DNA of 64,000 nt from Macrothele yani (Eukaryota; Arthropoda; Arachnida; Araneae; Macrothelidae). Positions 51,822 through 63,005 of this stretch are shown piece after piece. Each line of letters starts with the position of its first letter. Positions within the stretch are counted from its first letter, which is position 1. The translations under genes and the position numbers were made by a program. The stretch is from positions 48,307,336-48,371,335 of the forward strand of contig CM077006.1 in the NCBI GenBank assembly GCA_039090855.1. Direction: 5' to 3'. A model generated the notes under the pieces. The model was given only the letters and a program-made list of their open reading frames with translations, did not search any database and was not told where the DNA came from.

Positions 51822-52066
51822 TCCGTCCGTGTAGCTTAGTTGGAAGAGCAACTTACTCCAAAGTAAGGGGGAGTGGACTCTGGAGTGAGGGGGCCCGGAT
51901 CCCTGTCGGGGACAAGTTTGTGTTTTCACATTATCGCCCGAACGTAAGAATGGCTGTACTGGTCTTTGAGTTCTTCGAAAAATGTGAGATGTTTGTCGTT
52001 CCACACGTCATCTATAATTAATGAAAGTTCGTTCTTCGCTTACAAAAAAAAAAAAATAAAAAAAAA
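51822..52066 (+). repeat. SINE family 2 copy 2
   Basis: Head cgtccgtgtagcttagttgg and acttactccaaagtaagg, body ttcacattatcgcccgaacg, A-rich tail at 52043-52066. The next element starts directly after the tail. Confidence 0.8.
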
Positions 52067-52068
52067 TG

Positions 52069-53314
52069 CACTAAATTGACAAAAGTCACCGGACACCCCT
52101 TCAAAAGCAAATGCACGGATCCGCTGCGTTGTTAAAATGCGCGGTACAGCTGCAAACGATATAAAAACAAGCCTGCAGCTGACCGCGATCATATCGCACT
52201 GTGTGGTTGAGTGAAAAGGTCGCGGCGGGAGATAACTGACTTTGAGAAAGGAAAGATTGTTGGGTGTTATATTAGTGGGTTGCCCATAAGAGAAACCGAG
52301 AGGCGTTTGAACATACCAAAGTCAACTGTTTTTGATGTACTGAATAAGTGGAAGACACATGGCGTACCTGAAGCAGCAAAAAGTACCGGCAGACCAAAGA
52401 AAAAATCAGTGATAGAAGACGTCGGAGCCTCACGAGAGTCGTTACAGCTAATCGACGAAGTAATGCACAAGACCTCAGTGTACAGGTGGGTAAAAATGCT
52501 GGAACCTCGGTATGTACACGTACCATTCGCAGAGAACTTCATTCCATGGGCTACCGTGGTCGTGCGGCTGCTCATAAGCTTTTCAACTCCACTCGGAATG
52601 CTACTCGTCGTTTAGCATGGTGTAAAGAACTTTTATCGTGGACCGTACCGGTATCAATGGAAACGGGTCCTATGGACTGTTGAATCCAGATACACGATCC
52701 ATCAGTCAGATGGCTGTGTGTGGGTATGACGGCACTGTAGGAATTCTATTTATCACAGTGTACTGGTCCTACGGAGAAGTTTGGAGCTTGCAGTGTACCC
52801 GTGTGGGGGTGTTCTTCGTGGTATGGTCCCGGCCCATTGGTTTTCGTGGACAAATCTGTTAACCAGCACGTCTACCACGATATTCTGGACAATTATGCCC
52901 TACCAACTCTGTGGCAATACTATGGAACCGAGCCTTGTGGGTACCAGAAGGATAATGCACCCAGCCATAAAGCAAGGACTATTACGGCGTAATTTGACGA
53001 TAATTCCGTATCGTGTGTGGACTGGCCAGACAGAGCCCTGATCTTAATCCCATAAAGCACCTATAGGATGGATTAGAGCGCCGCATATGAAGTTTGAGAC
53101 CAAGGCCTACTACTAAAGAACAGTTAGCGACAGCATTATCTACTGAATGGAAGCGCATAGCTATCGCTGTGTTCAAAAACCTTGTCGAAAGCATGTCTCG
53201 AAGGGTCAATGCTTGCGTTAAGGCTAAAGGTGGACCGACACCGTGCTGATGTATGTCAAAAAAACTATGTTGTGTTTCTCTTCTAGGTGTCTGGTGACTT
53301 TTGTCAATATGGTG
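52069..53314 (+). mobile_element. Tc1-like element, family C copy 2
   Basis: Ends cactaaattgacaaaagtca (52069) and complement ending 53314 (caatatggtg), TA on the right. The left TA has changed to TG. 1246 bp. Retains the segment deleted in copy 1. Confidence 0.92.
52211..53245 (+). pseudogene. Tc1-like transposase, family C copy 2, broken
   Basis: The N-terminal frame opens near 52211: TDFEKGKIVGCYISGLPIRE and NIPKSTVFDVLNKWKTHGVP, with a frame change near 52400 (an extra A in the GRPKK region). Then ELHSMGYRGRAAAHKLFNST (52486 on), TRRLAWCKELLSW, a stop at about 52682 near where the first-Asp block should be, and DPSVRWLCVGM in another frame. VWGCSSWYGPGPLVFVDK, YQKDNAPSHKART (second Asp, about 52950) and a degraded Glu motif (LNP then a stop, about 53050) follow. 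More lesions than copy 1, but no large deletion. Confidence 0.87.
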
Positions 53315-53326
53315 TATAAGAGGGAG

Positions 53327-53483
53327 ATGATATGACGTACTACATAGACAAAGCACGTGTCAAGACGACAAATCTGCGGAAATGCATTCCGTCCATGTAG
53401 TTTAGTTGGGAGAGCAAATTACTCCAGAGTGAGGTGGCGCGATTCGATTTCCGTCACGGACAAATTTGTGTTTTCACACTGTT
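53327..53483 (+). repeat. duplicated flank plus SINE family 2 head
   Basis: Matches 51766-51935: atgacgtactac, caaagc, gtgtcaaga, then attccgtcc-tgtag-ttagttgg and the following head. It ends abruptly at tttgtgttttcaca, where the outer transposase resumes. Confidence 0.82.
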
Positions 53484-53819
53484 TCATGGACGACCAATGC
53501 TACCGCCCATTGCGCAATATGTGTTCAGCAGTAGTTCAGAGAGCGACTTTCCATCTTCCCTGGCCACCACAAAGCCCGGATCTCACCCCATTGCGATTGT
53601 GTGGGACATGTTAGAAAAACAGATCCGGGAGTAAAGTCCTCTTCCGTCAAATCTGAGACACTTAAAAGACTGTCTAGTGGACGTCTGGTATGCTGTGGAC
53701 ATTGAGGCACTTCAACACCGTATGGAATATATTCGAAACAGCATACGTTCTGTAAATCTGGTTAAAACAGGTACAACCCGGTATTGAATAAAAGTTTCTA
53801 ATTCAGTGGCTGGTATGTG

Positions 53820-55396
53820 TATATACTTGTGAAGTTGGAAAATAAAATGTTGGGAGGTGTTATTTTTTTGCAAATGACTAAAATGTATTAATACTTGAAA
53901 GATCGAACATATTTTATATATGTATTATGATTACATTATTAAAATGATAAAATATGCAAAACGTATTCTGTGATTTTAATAATTAATCCCAGAATGTGTG
54001 CTCTGCCATTTAATTCATTTGTCGAGCTTGAAAATACAGAACTGTACCTTCACCATAGGCAGTGCCTGAGTCGATGCATTTGCACAGCGTTTCAGCTCTT
54101 TGTTGTGAGAGAGTAAATTAGGTGGTGATGTAAAATAAAAAGTAATTACCTTAATCAGTTAAAAAAGCATTTCCTTTTTAGTGTTGCAAATTAAGTCCTT
54201 GTTACAAAAGCCTTAGAGATACTTTTCAAGAAGAAAGACTGTGGAAAACATAGAAAATGCCTCGCAGAAACAAAAGTAAGAGTTTTACCATACTGAAAAA
54301 CATGCAAACTAAAACCACTTTTGCATACAGTGAACATCAACGCTTGAAAACAAAAGAAAACGAGATATTAGAGGTGTCCTCGTCCCCGTTAGCCGGTTTC
54401 CCCCGAAGGAAACTAAGAACGCAAAACTCGGAGGAGAAAAACTCTGTATGATTAGCTGTGACGAGTTGCTTGGAAAGACTTTTTCTTTCTTTTTCTCTTT
54501 TTATTTCTTTTTGTTACTTTTAACGGGCCAACATTTTTTCTTTACTTCACACTTGGTGTATCTCTTTTGTTTATCACAATTTGCCGCAAGAATTCGAATT
54601 AAACAATTTACTGCCGAGAGATTTCAAGCCTTTGTAATTCAATTAAATAGTGTAAATGGGATATTTAGCCTCGTACCCAAACTCTTTCCTATTTCATTAT
54701 GTTAATCTTGATACGAAGGTTCTGTGTTTTTAAGCGTGCGTTGAAACTAACGCATACATTCTCCTCAAAAAAAAAAAAAAAAACTATTTCTGATGGCGTA
54801 ACGGTTTATAATTTACGGAAAGAATGTTCCTAGGAGACAGAATTCTTCTGGAATTAAAAGTTTATTTCAGTGCTCCCGGATGACGGGAAAATGAAGGATA
54901 CAGAGAAACCATTGGATCTTAAAAGAAGGGAAAGTGCTGTCGAAAGTTTTTGTTTTTTTTATGAAATTGGAAAAAAAGTCGTATCTCCGCACACAAAACT
55001 CTCCATTTTTTGTTAAGAACTTACCTTGATGCACCAGAAGCCGAAACTCACGTTTCATTCCTGTTAATTAATTAACCTGCTAATTAATTTTGGTAATTCG
55101 GAGTTAAATATATGTACGGAGTGCCCGTAAATAACTGAACACGAAAAGAAGAACGTGATTATTGAGAAGAAAACACGTTTGAGTTTTTTTTTTGGGGGGG
55201 GGGGGGTTAAGCTTTCTTCCCCAAAAACATGATACACAAAATACTATAAATATCTCAAAATTATGGGTATTTACTGAGGAATAAAAGAATATTTTTAAGT
55301 CAAATTTTCGGGCAGTACGCCTACCCTTCCCCAGGACTACAGATATAGTTGATGTTGCCATTCATGAGGTAAATTCCAATCTTTCAAATCACTTTA
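53820..55396. other. AT-rich non-coding stretch
   Basis: Homopolymer A runs (54767-54783) and a T run followed by a G run (about 55183-55207). ORFs of 60-85 codons show nothing recognisable. No gene called. Confidence 0.5.
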
Positions 55397-55615
55397 GCCG
55401 CCCCGGTGACGCAGTGGTCTAAGCGATGGCTTCTGATCATTCGTCCGCAAAGGGTCCGGGCTCGAATCCTGGTGAGGCATGGTGTCTTACGGCACAGGCT
55501 CTTTGCTTTTCCTGAGAACCAGTGGCCCTAAATTAGGGACGGCGACTGCTTATAGCCCATTGAGTTGCTCACAGTGATCGTTAAACCTCCAACCAAAAAA
55601 AAAAAAAAAAAAAAA
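55397..55615 (+). repeat. SINE family 1
   Basis: Head gccgccccggtgacgcagtg, B box gggctcgaatcctgg, body with a 10-base internal deletion after aggcatgg, and a 21-base A tail (55595-55615), the longest of the family here. Confidence 0.95.
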
Positions 55616-56430
55616 TATAGTGCAAGCAAATGGCGTTGGTTTGGTTGTAATAATATGTATATCAACAGCTGCTTTGCATATCGTGTTATTGAATTTAATT
55701 ACTAAATTGGATGTGTAGTTAAATAGTTAATACCGACACTCCAACTGGTTCGATACGCAGTAGAAAAGAAAAAGGTTTTTCGCTAGACCTTCATTCAGGG
55801 CGGAAGAATGTGTGCTTAACAATAATCGAACAAAGACATCTGGCTTTTCCAGTGAGGGCGCAGTAATAATAAAATAATATACCGACCTGAGTTGTATGCA
55901 CATAGAAAAACTTTCAATTATAATACAAAGGATGATACGAAGACACAGTGATATCCAACTTGAGCTGATATGTTAACAGCACGTAGATGCTCCACGATAA
56001 CACAATGAAGCATTTCTTATTGACGCCATGTTTGTTGTAGAACACTCCAGGCGGAGAGCGGGAGAAAAACCAGGATGTGTGGTTTCAAGGTACAAGTACT
56101 TCCTCTCGAGGTCGGGTGAATAACAGCTGCGCCTGTCACACAGTGATGTCGCAATCCATTAGGAGCGGCTAAAAATCTTATCTTACGACCTGCCTTATTT
56201 TATTTCTTTAGCGCTGAGAGACCATAATTCCAACAGTTATGACTATACCTTAGGTCTTCCAGTGAGGGTGCATGACAATAACGGAAGCTGTCTATCGGTC
56301 AAACAGAATGTGATGTCATCATACACGGAGTTGACAAATTATTATATACATCGCTGTAACAATACGTAAAGCGCACAGTCACGTTCGACGCTAAAACTGT
56401 CAATGCCTAATAATAGAGCAGGTCTCTACG
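55616..56430. other. unassigned sequence
   Basis: Two stretches share ttccagtgagggcgca / ttccagtgagggtgca (about 55849 and 56259), hinting at an old duplication. No coding signal. Confidence 0.4.
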
Positions 56431-56439
56431 CAGAGTCAC

Positions 56440-56790
56440 GAAAACGTAATCTTGAGTAAAGAGAGCGTTGTAAGTGAGTTTGAATGTGGCCAGACAGCAG
56501 TTGCGAGGAAGGCCAGTTGTTCAATCACCGCAGCTACTGAACTGTTGGGATTTTCACGTCAGAACGTCGGCAAACCTTCCAATCAACGGGATAAATGTGG
56601 TCCTAAACGTGTAAATGGCTCTTGAACTGAGCGCAGACTGTCCAGCATTATCACAAGGAATCACATGGCTACTGCCGAGCAGATAAAGTTGGAATTTAAT
56701 GAGGTCGTGTCCACAAGCTTATACAGGAAGACTATCCATCGTACCATGGAAACAAGAAACTTGACATCGAATTTTCGGGTGTAATGGGAA
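56440..56790 (+). pseudogene. Tc1-like transposase N-terminal fragment
   Basis: The translation gives EFECGQTAVARKASCSITAT and AELLGFSRQNV (helix-turn-helix), then a linker with LSSIITRNHMATAEQIKLEF and YRKTIHRTMETRNL, as in Tc1-like DNA-binding regions. A stop at about 56624 and truncation at about 56790, where array Z begins. Confidence 0.72.
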
Positions 56791-56839
56791 CGTCTTTTGA
56801 ATTCGTTCTGACGCGAATTAAATTTATTAAAATTAAAAT

Positions 56840-57857
56840 CAATAAAACCGGTATGGAAATCAGTAGTGTCTGAACGAAGAAAGAAGTTTTTCAATCGGGT
56901 TTTCAATTCTGCAGATCTTGCTGTAAATGGAATCGTGAACGTGCTCCCTCTGGTGGCGGACTTGTACGTTAAGAAAAATTTGAGATTATATGAGAAACGT
57001 TTCGCAGCGGAACGCTGTCCAACAAAGAAAGAATTTTTCAAATCTGACTCTTAAAAGCAGAGATATCGGCAAATATAAGATATGCATCTACTCCCTCTGG
57101 CGGGAAACATATGCATTATCTTAAGAAGAAACTATTCTCAAAAAGGTTTTCGATGTGAGCGGTATCAGTTCAGGAAAGAATTTTTTCAGTCGAGTTTTCA
57201 GGAGCTCAAATTTTGTTGCAAATACGTCAGAAGCAGAAATTAACTCTTATGCCTTCTGGTGGAGAAACCATTCTTTACCAAATATTAGAAACTATATGAA
57301 AAACATTTCCCATCACAAGCTGTATGCGATTACAGGAAGAATTTTCCAAATCGGAGTTTTAGAAGTAGAAATATTAAGGGGAAACACAATTCACCTTAAC
57401 ACCCTCTAGCGGAAAGTCTATGAGTTACTTGAATATTTAGAAATTATATGAAAGCATTTCGCACCGGAAACGCTATCCATCAAAGAAGGGTTTTTCAAAT
57501 ATGATTCTTAGAAGTAAATATATTGAAACAAAAAAGATATTCATCTACGCCCCATGGCAGAGAAACCATGTAATATTTTAAGAAGAAAATATTCCGATAA
57601 GGTTTATTGATGTTAGTGGCATCAATCCACAAACGGAATTTTTTCAACTAAGATTTTAGAAGCTCATATTTTGCTGCAAATACATCACCAGCAGAAATTA
57701 ACACTTACACCCATGGTGGCAAAACCATTCTTTTCCAAAAATTAGAAATTATGTGCAAAAGGTTTCCCATCAGGAGGTGTATCCGCTGAAGAATTTTTTT
57801 TTCAAATCGGAGTTTTAAAAGTACTCTATCAATAAAATTCGTGCTGTATGTATTAGT
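56840..57857. repeat. degenerate array Z, block 2
   Basis: Units with ttttcagtcgagttttcagg, gctcaaattttgttgcaaat, gaagcagaaattaa and ccctctagcgg. Interrupted at 57858 by the Penelope-like pair and resumed at 63198. Confidence 0.82.
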
Positions 57858-58102
57858 ATTAACGACTTCCTTCTAGTTGCACGATAAAATAAGTTAAAAC
57901 TACATTGAAAGTTAAAACTTTATTAAAAAAATTGACACACATTAAGCCTTTCGGGCATTACTATACGCCAAAATATTCAGATGGTAAAATTAGACATTCC
58001 ATCCAAGTATATATAGGTAACAGGTAAGAGGCCAAAATTAAAAGAAAATTTGCACGTCGGTCTTGACATAATGGTCACGGTTAAAAAGTCTCCAGTTCCC
58101 AA

Positions 58103-58655
58103 TTAAGTGACTAGGTGGAAGAGATGTTGCCAGGGCCCTGGAATTTGACGAGCGGAATCATCAGTACAACAGGAGTCGCCCAAATTGTAAATGTGCAGGC
58201 TCTCCAAGAATAACAAATTGGTTGGAGTAGAGGCTGAAGAGATAATAATTGCTTCACCCCATTGTGGAACGTAGTTACACATGCTTACAGTTCTTGATAG
58301 AGCCGTAGACAAGTTTCCCTGTTTCAAATAATTTTTATGCTTTTTCAAACGTAACCCAAGGCTCCTCCGGGTGGAGCCTATGTAGCAGGAAGGAGACAAT
58401 GACGGGTCCAGGGTTCGTAGAGGTATCTTATAAACACCATGTTGTTTGCTAATTGACATTGTCACGGTCTGAACGTACACGAGAAAAGATATTCCTGGTT
58501 CGGACCCCAATTCCCAATTGCAGTCTTCTACAAATATTCTTAAGGATTGTGGTTAGCGATGGATGAACGTTTACTGAACCTATGTGTCTTATGATAGAAG
58601 TCCCGGAACTTAGGATGGTTTCATACGTTTTCATGCTTTTCTTAATTATTTTCAT
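58103..58655 (-). pseudogene. GIY-YIG endonuclease, left arm
   Basis: 58655-58449 gives the lead-in (GVRTRNIFSRVRSDRDNVN). After a one-base shift the frame ending at 58103 continues QHGVYKIPL and CYIGSTRRSLGLRLKKH, the GIY-YIG signature with the catalytic Arg, then a tail with ESLHIYNLGD. The same shift occurs at the equivalent place in the right arm, so it predates the pair. Otherwise the domain is open. Confidence 0.92.
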
Positions 58656-58699
58656 GACTACATGATCAGGATATCCAAAGTTCTTTGCCAGATTTTTAA

Positions 58700-60022
58700 T
58701 GAAGGAAAGTTCTTGAGTCCTTGCCAGTTGAGAAAAGCTATGGGTTTGAGCTCGTTTAACTAAAAAAGAAATTCCTGCCAGTTTGTAGTTCTAAGGGTGA
58801 TAAGTATCAAAAGGGATTAAGGTAGGGGAGGTAGAAGGTTTCCGAAATACAGAATGTGAAATGGTATTAGACAGAGGGTCTCTGCAAAGTTTGAAATCCA
58901 ATAACGGAAGAGAAAAATTAGTTTCTAGTTCTATAGTAATAGAAATAGAAGGGAAAATAGAACATAAATGGACAAAGCTTCAAGTTCTGTATAGGTGTGT
59001 GGCTAAAGGAGAAGTGCATTACAAACATACCTTATATAGAGGAGTGGGATCTTAGGGTGTTCTGCTAAAACCTTGTCCTCGATGTACTGGAGAAGAAAGT
59101 CAGCGAGTACGGGGACGAGTGGAGACCCAATAGGTGCTCCCTGAAGTTGTTGATATATTTGTCCCTGAAACTGGAAGTAGGTTCGTTTATGAATAAGCCT
59201 AAGGGCTGCAATAATTGAAGAAATTTCTGAAGGGGTGACTTGTTCCGATTCTAAAAGTTGTCTTTCAATAAATGAATGAACCTCTTTCACAGGAATGCTA
59301 GGAAACAAGGACACCATGTCAAGAGTCGCAAAACAGAAAGGTATAGGGGTGGGGGATGAAGTAAAAGCTTTGATTAAATCCAAGGCTTGAATGGAACTAT
59401 GAACTGAGTATTGTGAGTTACCCAGGAAAGGACTAAGACATCTTCTCAGTGCCTGTTCAAGCGGTCAGGTGGGGATCGTATATCCCGCGACTAGGAGCCG
59501 AATGGGTAAGTGTTCTTTATGGGTCTTGAGTTTGCCGAAAAGTTCTGACACCCGGGCCCCAAAAGTAGGTTTTAAATCCTGGGTAACAGAGATTGGTAAT
59601 GAAAAATGATTTGTAAATTTATTGATTTCAGTAATAGTTATATTAGTTGGATCATAAGACAAAAGTTTTGTAGGAATTTGGGTTATGGCTTGTTTCATTT
59701 TTTGATCATACTCAGATTTGTTAAGAATAACAATCTGGGGTGATTTATCTGCAGCAATAATGCTTATCTCTGGATTGTCATGTAATGCTCTTAATTGGTT
59801 GTATTCCTCCTTCAGTGCTGACTAACTGTTTGTTATTCCTGGGTCGGGACCAGAAACTCAGTCTCCTACAGGTCTGGATTAGGGAACAGCGAGCTGTATC
59901 TTCTTCCTCCGTAGGCAATCCTCTCACAATGTTCTCGGTTTGTGCTGCAAATGAGAATAAATTAAGCATGGGGGGGCTAAAAGCAAATTTCATGCCCCGA
60001 CTTAAGGCAGTCGCAGAATATA
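58700..60022 (-). pseudogene. Penelope-type reverse transcriptase, left arm
   Basis: From the right: LSRGMKFAFSPP (about 60000, N-terminal Penelope motif), KQAITQIPTKL, then FGKLKTHKEHLPIRLLVAG (about 59530) and FATLDMVSLFPSIPVKEV (motif A Asp kept, about 59310), QLQGAPIGSPLVPVLADFLL (about 59080-59140) and LLYIRYVCNALLL (59003-59040), where the catalytic YVDD is YVCN. A stop and a deletion follow, then a frameshifted remainder with RKPSTS near 58825. Inactive by loss of both motif-C Asp. Confidence 0.9.
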
Positions 60023-61568
60023 CACTGGCGTGCAAATATTAAGGACGAGACGGTTTTTCGAATGTAACGTCGTCCAGAAGTGCTCCACATCGACTCAAAT
60101 CATACCATAAGATCCCCAAGATGTACGAAGTACGAATATGGGACAAGTCAGCAACATCGTCCAAACTAGGAATCCAAAGGATACAAAGACACTTTATTGA
60201 AAAGATAGCTTCGAGCACAACTGGACAGAAGACAGAAACGTCCATGTGGCAGGCGGCTGCCAAGAAAAATCCAGTCTTTAGTAGGGATATGATCATCCCT
60301 GACTGCGTTGCAGGATTTACAACGTCTGTCCATGCGGAGGACGAGGTTGTCAAGGAGCTGTTGAGGGATCGCGGCCCATTCCTCTTGTAGCGCCAATCGC
60401 AGCAGCGGAATCGTTGCTGGTGGCTGGTGACTTGCTTCCAAGCGTCTCCCGAGAAGGTCCCACACGTGTTCGATTGGATTTAGGTCCGGGGACCTTCTGG
60501 GCCAATCCATGCGTTGAATATCTTCACTCTCCAACAGCTCTGCGACAGCCACTGTGCGATGAGGTGTAGCGTTGTAGTCCATGAAGATGAACTCAGGACC
60601 CACAGTACCTCTAAACAGACGCACGTGAAGCAGGAGAACCTCGGTACAATAGCGGATACCAGTGACTGAACCTCCATGGAAGATGTGGAGTTCAGTACGG
60701 CTACCAAGCATGATACCGCCCCAAACGAGAACTCCGCCACCTCCAAACCGGTCCCTTTCGATGATGTTGGAGGTGTCATTGCGTGTTCCCTGCTCTCTCC
60801 AGATGTGTATACGGCCAGAATCGCTCGTCAGGCTAAATCGGTTCTAATCCGTAAAGAGAACTCGACCCCATTTCTGATGTGTCCAGTTCTGGTGTTCCTG
60901 GTACCACAGAAACCGCCGTCTCCGATGAGCAGGCGTTAATGGCACACACCGTACTGGTCGTCGTGCAAATAGACCACCTTTGTGCAGCCTCCTGGCTGTG
61001 ATAACGGACGTCCAGTTGTCTGTTGCATATGGCTTGCAATTTCTCTCGCTGTCAGCCGTCTGTCTCTTCTCGCCTGTAGGAAAATATACCGGTCGTCCGC
61101 CGCCGTGGTTGCTCGTGGACGACCACTGCTAAATTCTCGGACAGCTGTTCCTGTCGTTTGAAATGCTCTCCAAGCTCGTGCAACAATGTTGTGAGCGATC
61201 CCGAACTCCTCGTTCACACCAGTCATACTTCGACCTTTTTCCAACTTCCCAATGACGCGACCTCCGGTAAAGTCATCCAGATGTCGTCTACTGGATTGCC
61301 TGTTGGCCATATCACACGGTGGCAGCAACTCGACGTCGTTCAAACCGATGTACGCCGTGCAATGGCTTTCACCAAATTGCTGAGCGTACGCCGCCCGTGT
61401 GCTTTATACCCTTCCGATACCCCCTCCTACGTAATGCTGCATATATGCACATGCCCTACCATACCGGACCCTAGTCTATCTCCTGAGTGGTCTTTCGGTC
61501 CGTTCTGCCTGCTCGTTCCGCTGTCATGCTAATTTCTCCTCTTCGTCCTTAATTTTTGCACACCAGTG
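60023..61568 (-). mobile_element. Tc1-like element, family B copy 2
   Basis: Terminal repeats cactggcgtgcaaatattaa (60023) and complement (ending 61568), TA at 60021-60022 and 61569-61570. About 1.55 kb. Inserted between the two Penelope-like arms and therefore younger than the pair. Confidence 0.95.
60166..61343 (-). pseudogene. Tc1-like transposase, family B copy 2
   Basis: The N-terminal part is open from 61343: RRHLDDFTGGRVIGKLEKGR, NIVARAWRAFQTTGTAVR (helix-turn-helix) and SGRPRATTAADDRYI. A frameshift near 61000 follows and the first-Asp block is out of frame (about 60870-60830). From 60711: GPEFIFMDYNATPHRT, where the second catalytic Asp is replaced by Tyr, and SPDLNPIEHVWDLLGRRL (Glu intact), then a full C-terminus. 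A DD34E family. The Asp-to-Tyr change plus the frameshift disable it. Confidence 0.9.
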
Positions 61569-61724
61569 TACTAGCCCCACCCGACAGCTAAAATAGGCAC
61601 TGAGAAGATATCTTAGTCCTTTCCTGAGTAACTCACAATACTCAGTTCATAGTTCCATTCAAGCCTTGGATTTAATCAAAGCTTTTACTTCACCCCCACA
61701 CCTTTCTGTTTTGCGTCTCTTGAC

Positions 61725-62380
61725 GTGGTGTCTTTGTTTCCTAGCATTCCTGTGGAAGAGGTTCATTCACTTATTGAAAGAAAACTTTTAGAATCGGAAC
61801 AAGTCACCCCTTCAGAAATTTCTTCAATTATTGCAGCTCTTAGGTTTATTCATAAACGAACCTACTTCCGCTTTCAGGGGAAAATCTATCAACAACTTCA
61901 GGGAGCATCTATTGGGTCTCCACTCGCCCGCGTACTAGCTGAATTTCTTCTCCAGTACATCGAGGACGAGGTTTTAGCAGAACGCCCTAAGGTTCCATTC
62001 CTCTATATAAGGTATGTTTGTAATGCACTTCTCCTTTAGCCACACACCTATACAGAACTTGAAGCTTTGTCCATTTATGTTCTATTTTCCCTTCTATTTC
62101 TATTACTATACAACTAGAAACTAATTTTTCTCTTCCGTTATTGGATTTCAAACTTTGCAGAGACCCTCTGTCTAATACCATTTCACATTCTGTATTTCGG
62201 AAACCTTCTACCTCCCCTATCTTAATTACTTTTGATACTTATCACCCTTAGAACTACAAACTGGCAGGAATTTCTTTTTTAGTTAAACGAGCTCAAACCC
62301 ATAGCTTTTCTCAACTGGCAAGGACTCAAGAACTTTCCTTCATTAAAAATCTGGCAAAGAACTTTGGATATCCTGATCAT
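61725..62380 (+). pseudogene. Penelope-type reverse transcriptase, right arm
   Basis: 61725-62039: SLFPSIPVEEVHSLIERKL, QLQGASIGSPLARVLAEFLL and FLYIRYVCNALLL, the same YVCN variant as the left arm. After the shared stop the sequence resumes in another frame with LPLLDFKLCRDPLSNT and SVFRKPSTSPI (about 62130-62210), the region after the palm. Truncated before motif A is complete. Inactive. Confidence 0.9.
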
Positions 62381-62386
62381 GTAGTC

Positions 62387-63005
62387 ATGAAAATAATTAA
62401 GAAAAGCATGAAAACGTATGAAACCATCCTAAGTTCCGGGACTTCTATCATAAGACACATAGGTTCAGTAAACGGTCATCCATCGCTAACCCCAATCCTT
62501 AAGAATATTTGTAGAAGACTGCAATTGGGAATTGGGGTCCGAACCAGGAATATCTTTTCTCGTGTACATTCAGACCGTGACAATGTCAATTAGCAAACAA
62601 CATGGTGTTTATAAGATACCTCTACGAACCCTGGACCCGTCATTGTCTCCTTCCTGCTACATAGGCTCCACCCGGAGGAGCCTTGGGTTACGTTTGAAAA
62701 AACATAAAAATTATTTGAAACAGGGAAACTTGTCTACGGCTCTATCAAGAACTGTAAGCATGTGTAACTACGTTCCACAATGGGATGAAGCAATTATTAG
62801 CTCTTCAGCCTCTACTCCAACCAATTTGTTATTCTTGGAGAGCCTGCACATTTACAATTTGGGCGACTCCTGTTGTACTGATGATTCCGCTCGTCAAATT
62901 CCAGGGCCCTGGCAACATCTCTTCCACCTAGTTCAGTTAATTGGGAACTGGAGACTTTTTAACCGTGACCATTATGTCAAGACTGACGTGCAAATTTTCT
63001 TTTAA
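62387..63005 (+). pseudogene. GIY-YIG endonuclease, right arm
   Basis: 62387-62593 lead-in, then the frame 62532-63005 with QHGVYKIPL, CYIGSTRRSLGLRLKKH and ESLHIYNLGD. It extends further than the left arm (VQLIGNWRLFNRDHYVK) because the left arm has a stop (HLVT end). Same frameshift near 62590. Confidence 0.92.

Larger units (their letters stand above)
51061..53790 (+). pseudogene. Tc1-like transposase of composite element, split
   Basis: The first piece (to about 51770): frameshifted DNA-binding region, then LEKSSLVRQSWYTLFY (the WSDE Asp motif degraded to VRQS, about 51500), DGRQRVWREPH and LNIVVNQIHPAM (about 51700). The second piece (about 53483-53790): FMDDQC (second-Asp region), LPWPPQSPDLTPLRLCGTC (Glu motif degraded, PIE to PLR in this frame) and a C-terminus with several stops. 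A foreign stretch of about 1.7 kb separates them. Inactive. Confidence 0.82.
50911..53819 (+). mobile_element. composite Tc1-like element
   Basis: Outer ends cacacaccggccactgaatt (50911) and complement aattcagtggctggtatgtg (ending 53819), with TA flanks. Between two pieces of its transposase lie a SINE family 2 copy (51822-52066), a complete Tc1-like family C copy (52069-53314) and a second partial SINE/flank copy (53327-53483). Confidence 0.85.
57858..60022 (-). mobile_element. Penelope-like element, left arm of head-to-head pair
   Basis: Minus-strand copy, its 3' end outward at 57858. 57858-59454 is an inverted repeat of 61595-63197. The remainder (59455-60022) holds N-terminal reverse transcriptase absent from the right arm. 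Cut at 60023 by a Tc1-like insertion. Confidence 0.93.

Noticed and set aside
38061..55615. Functional tRNA genes at the SINE heads
   Set aside because: All copies are followed by the same SINE body and A tail, and the anticodon arms do not form.
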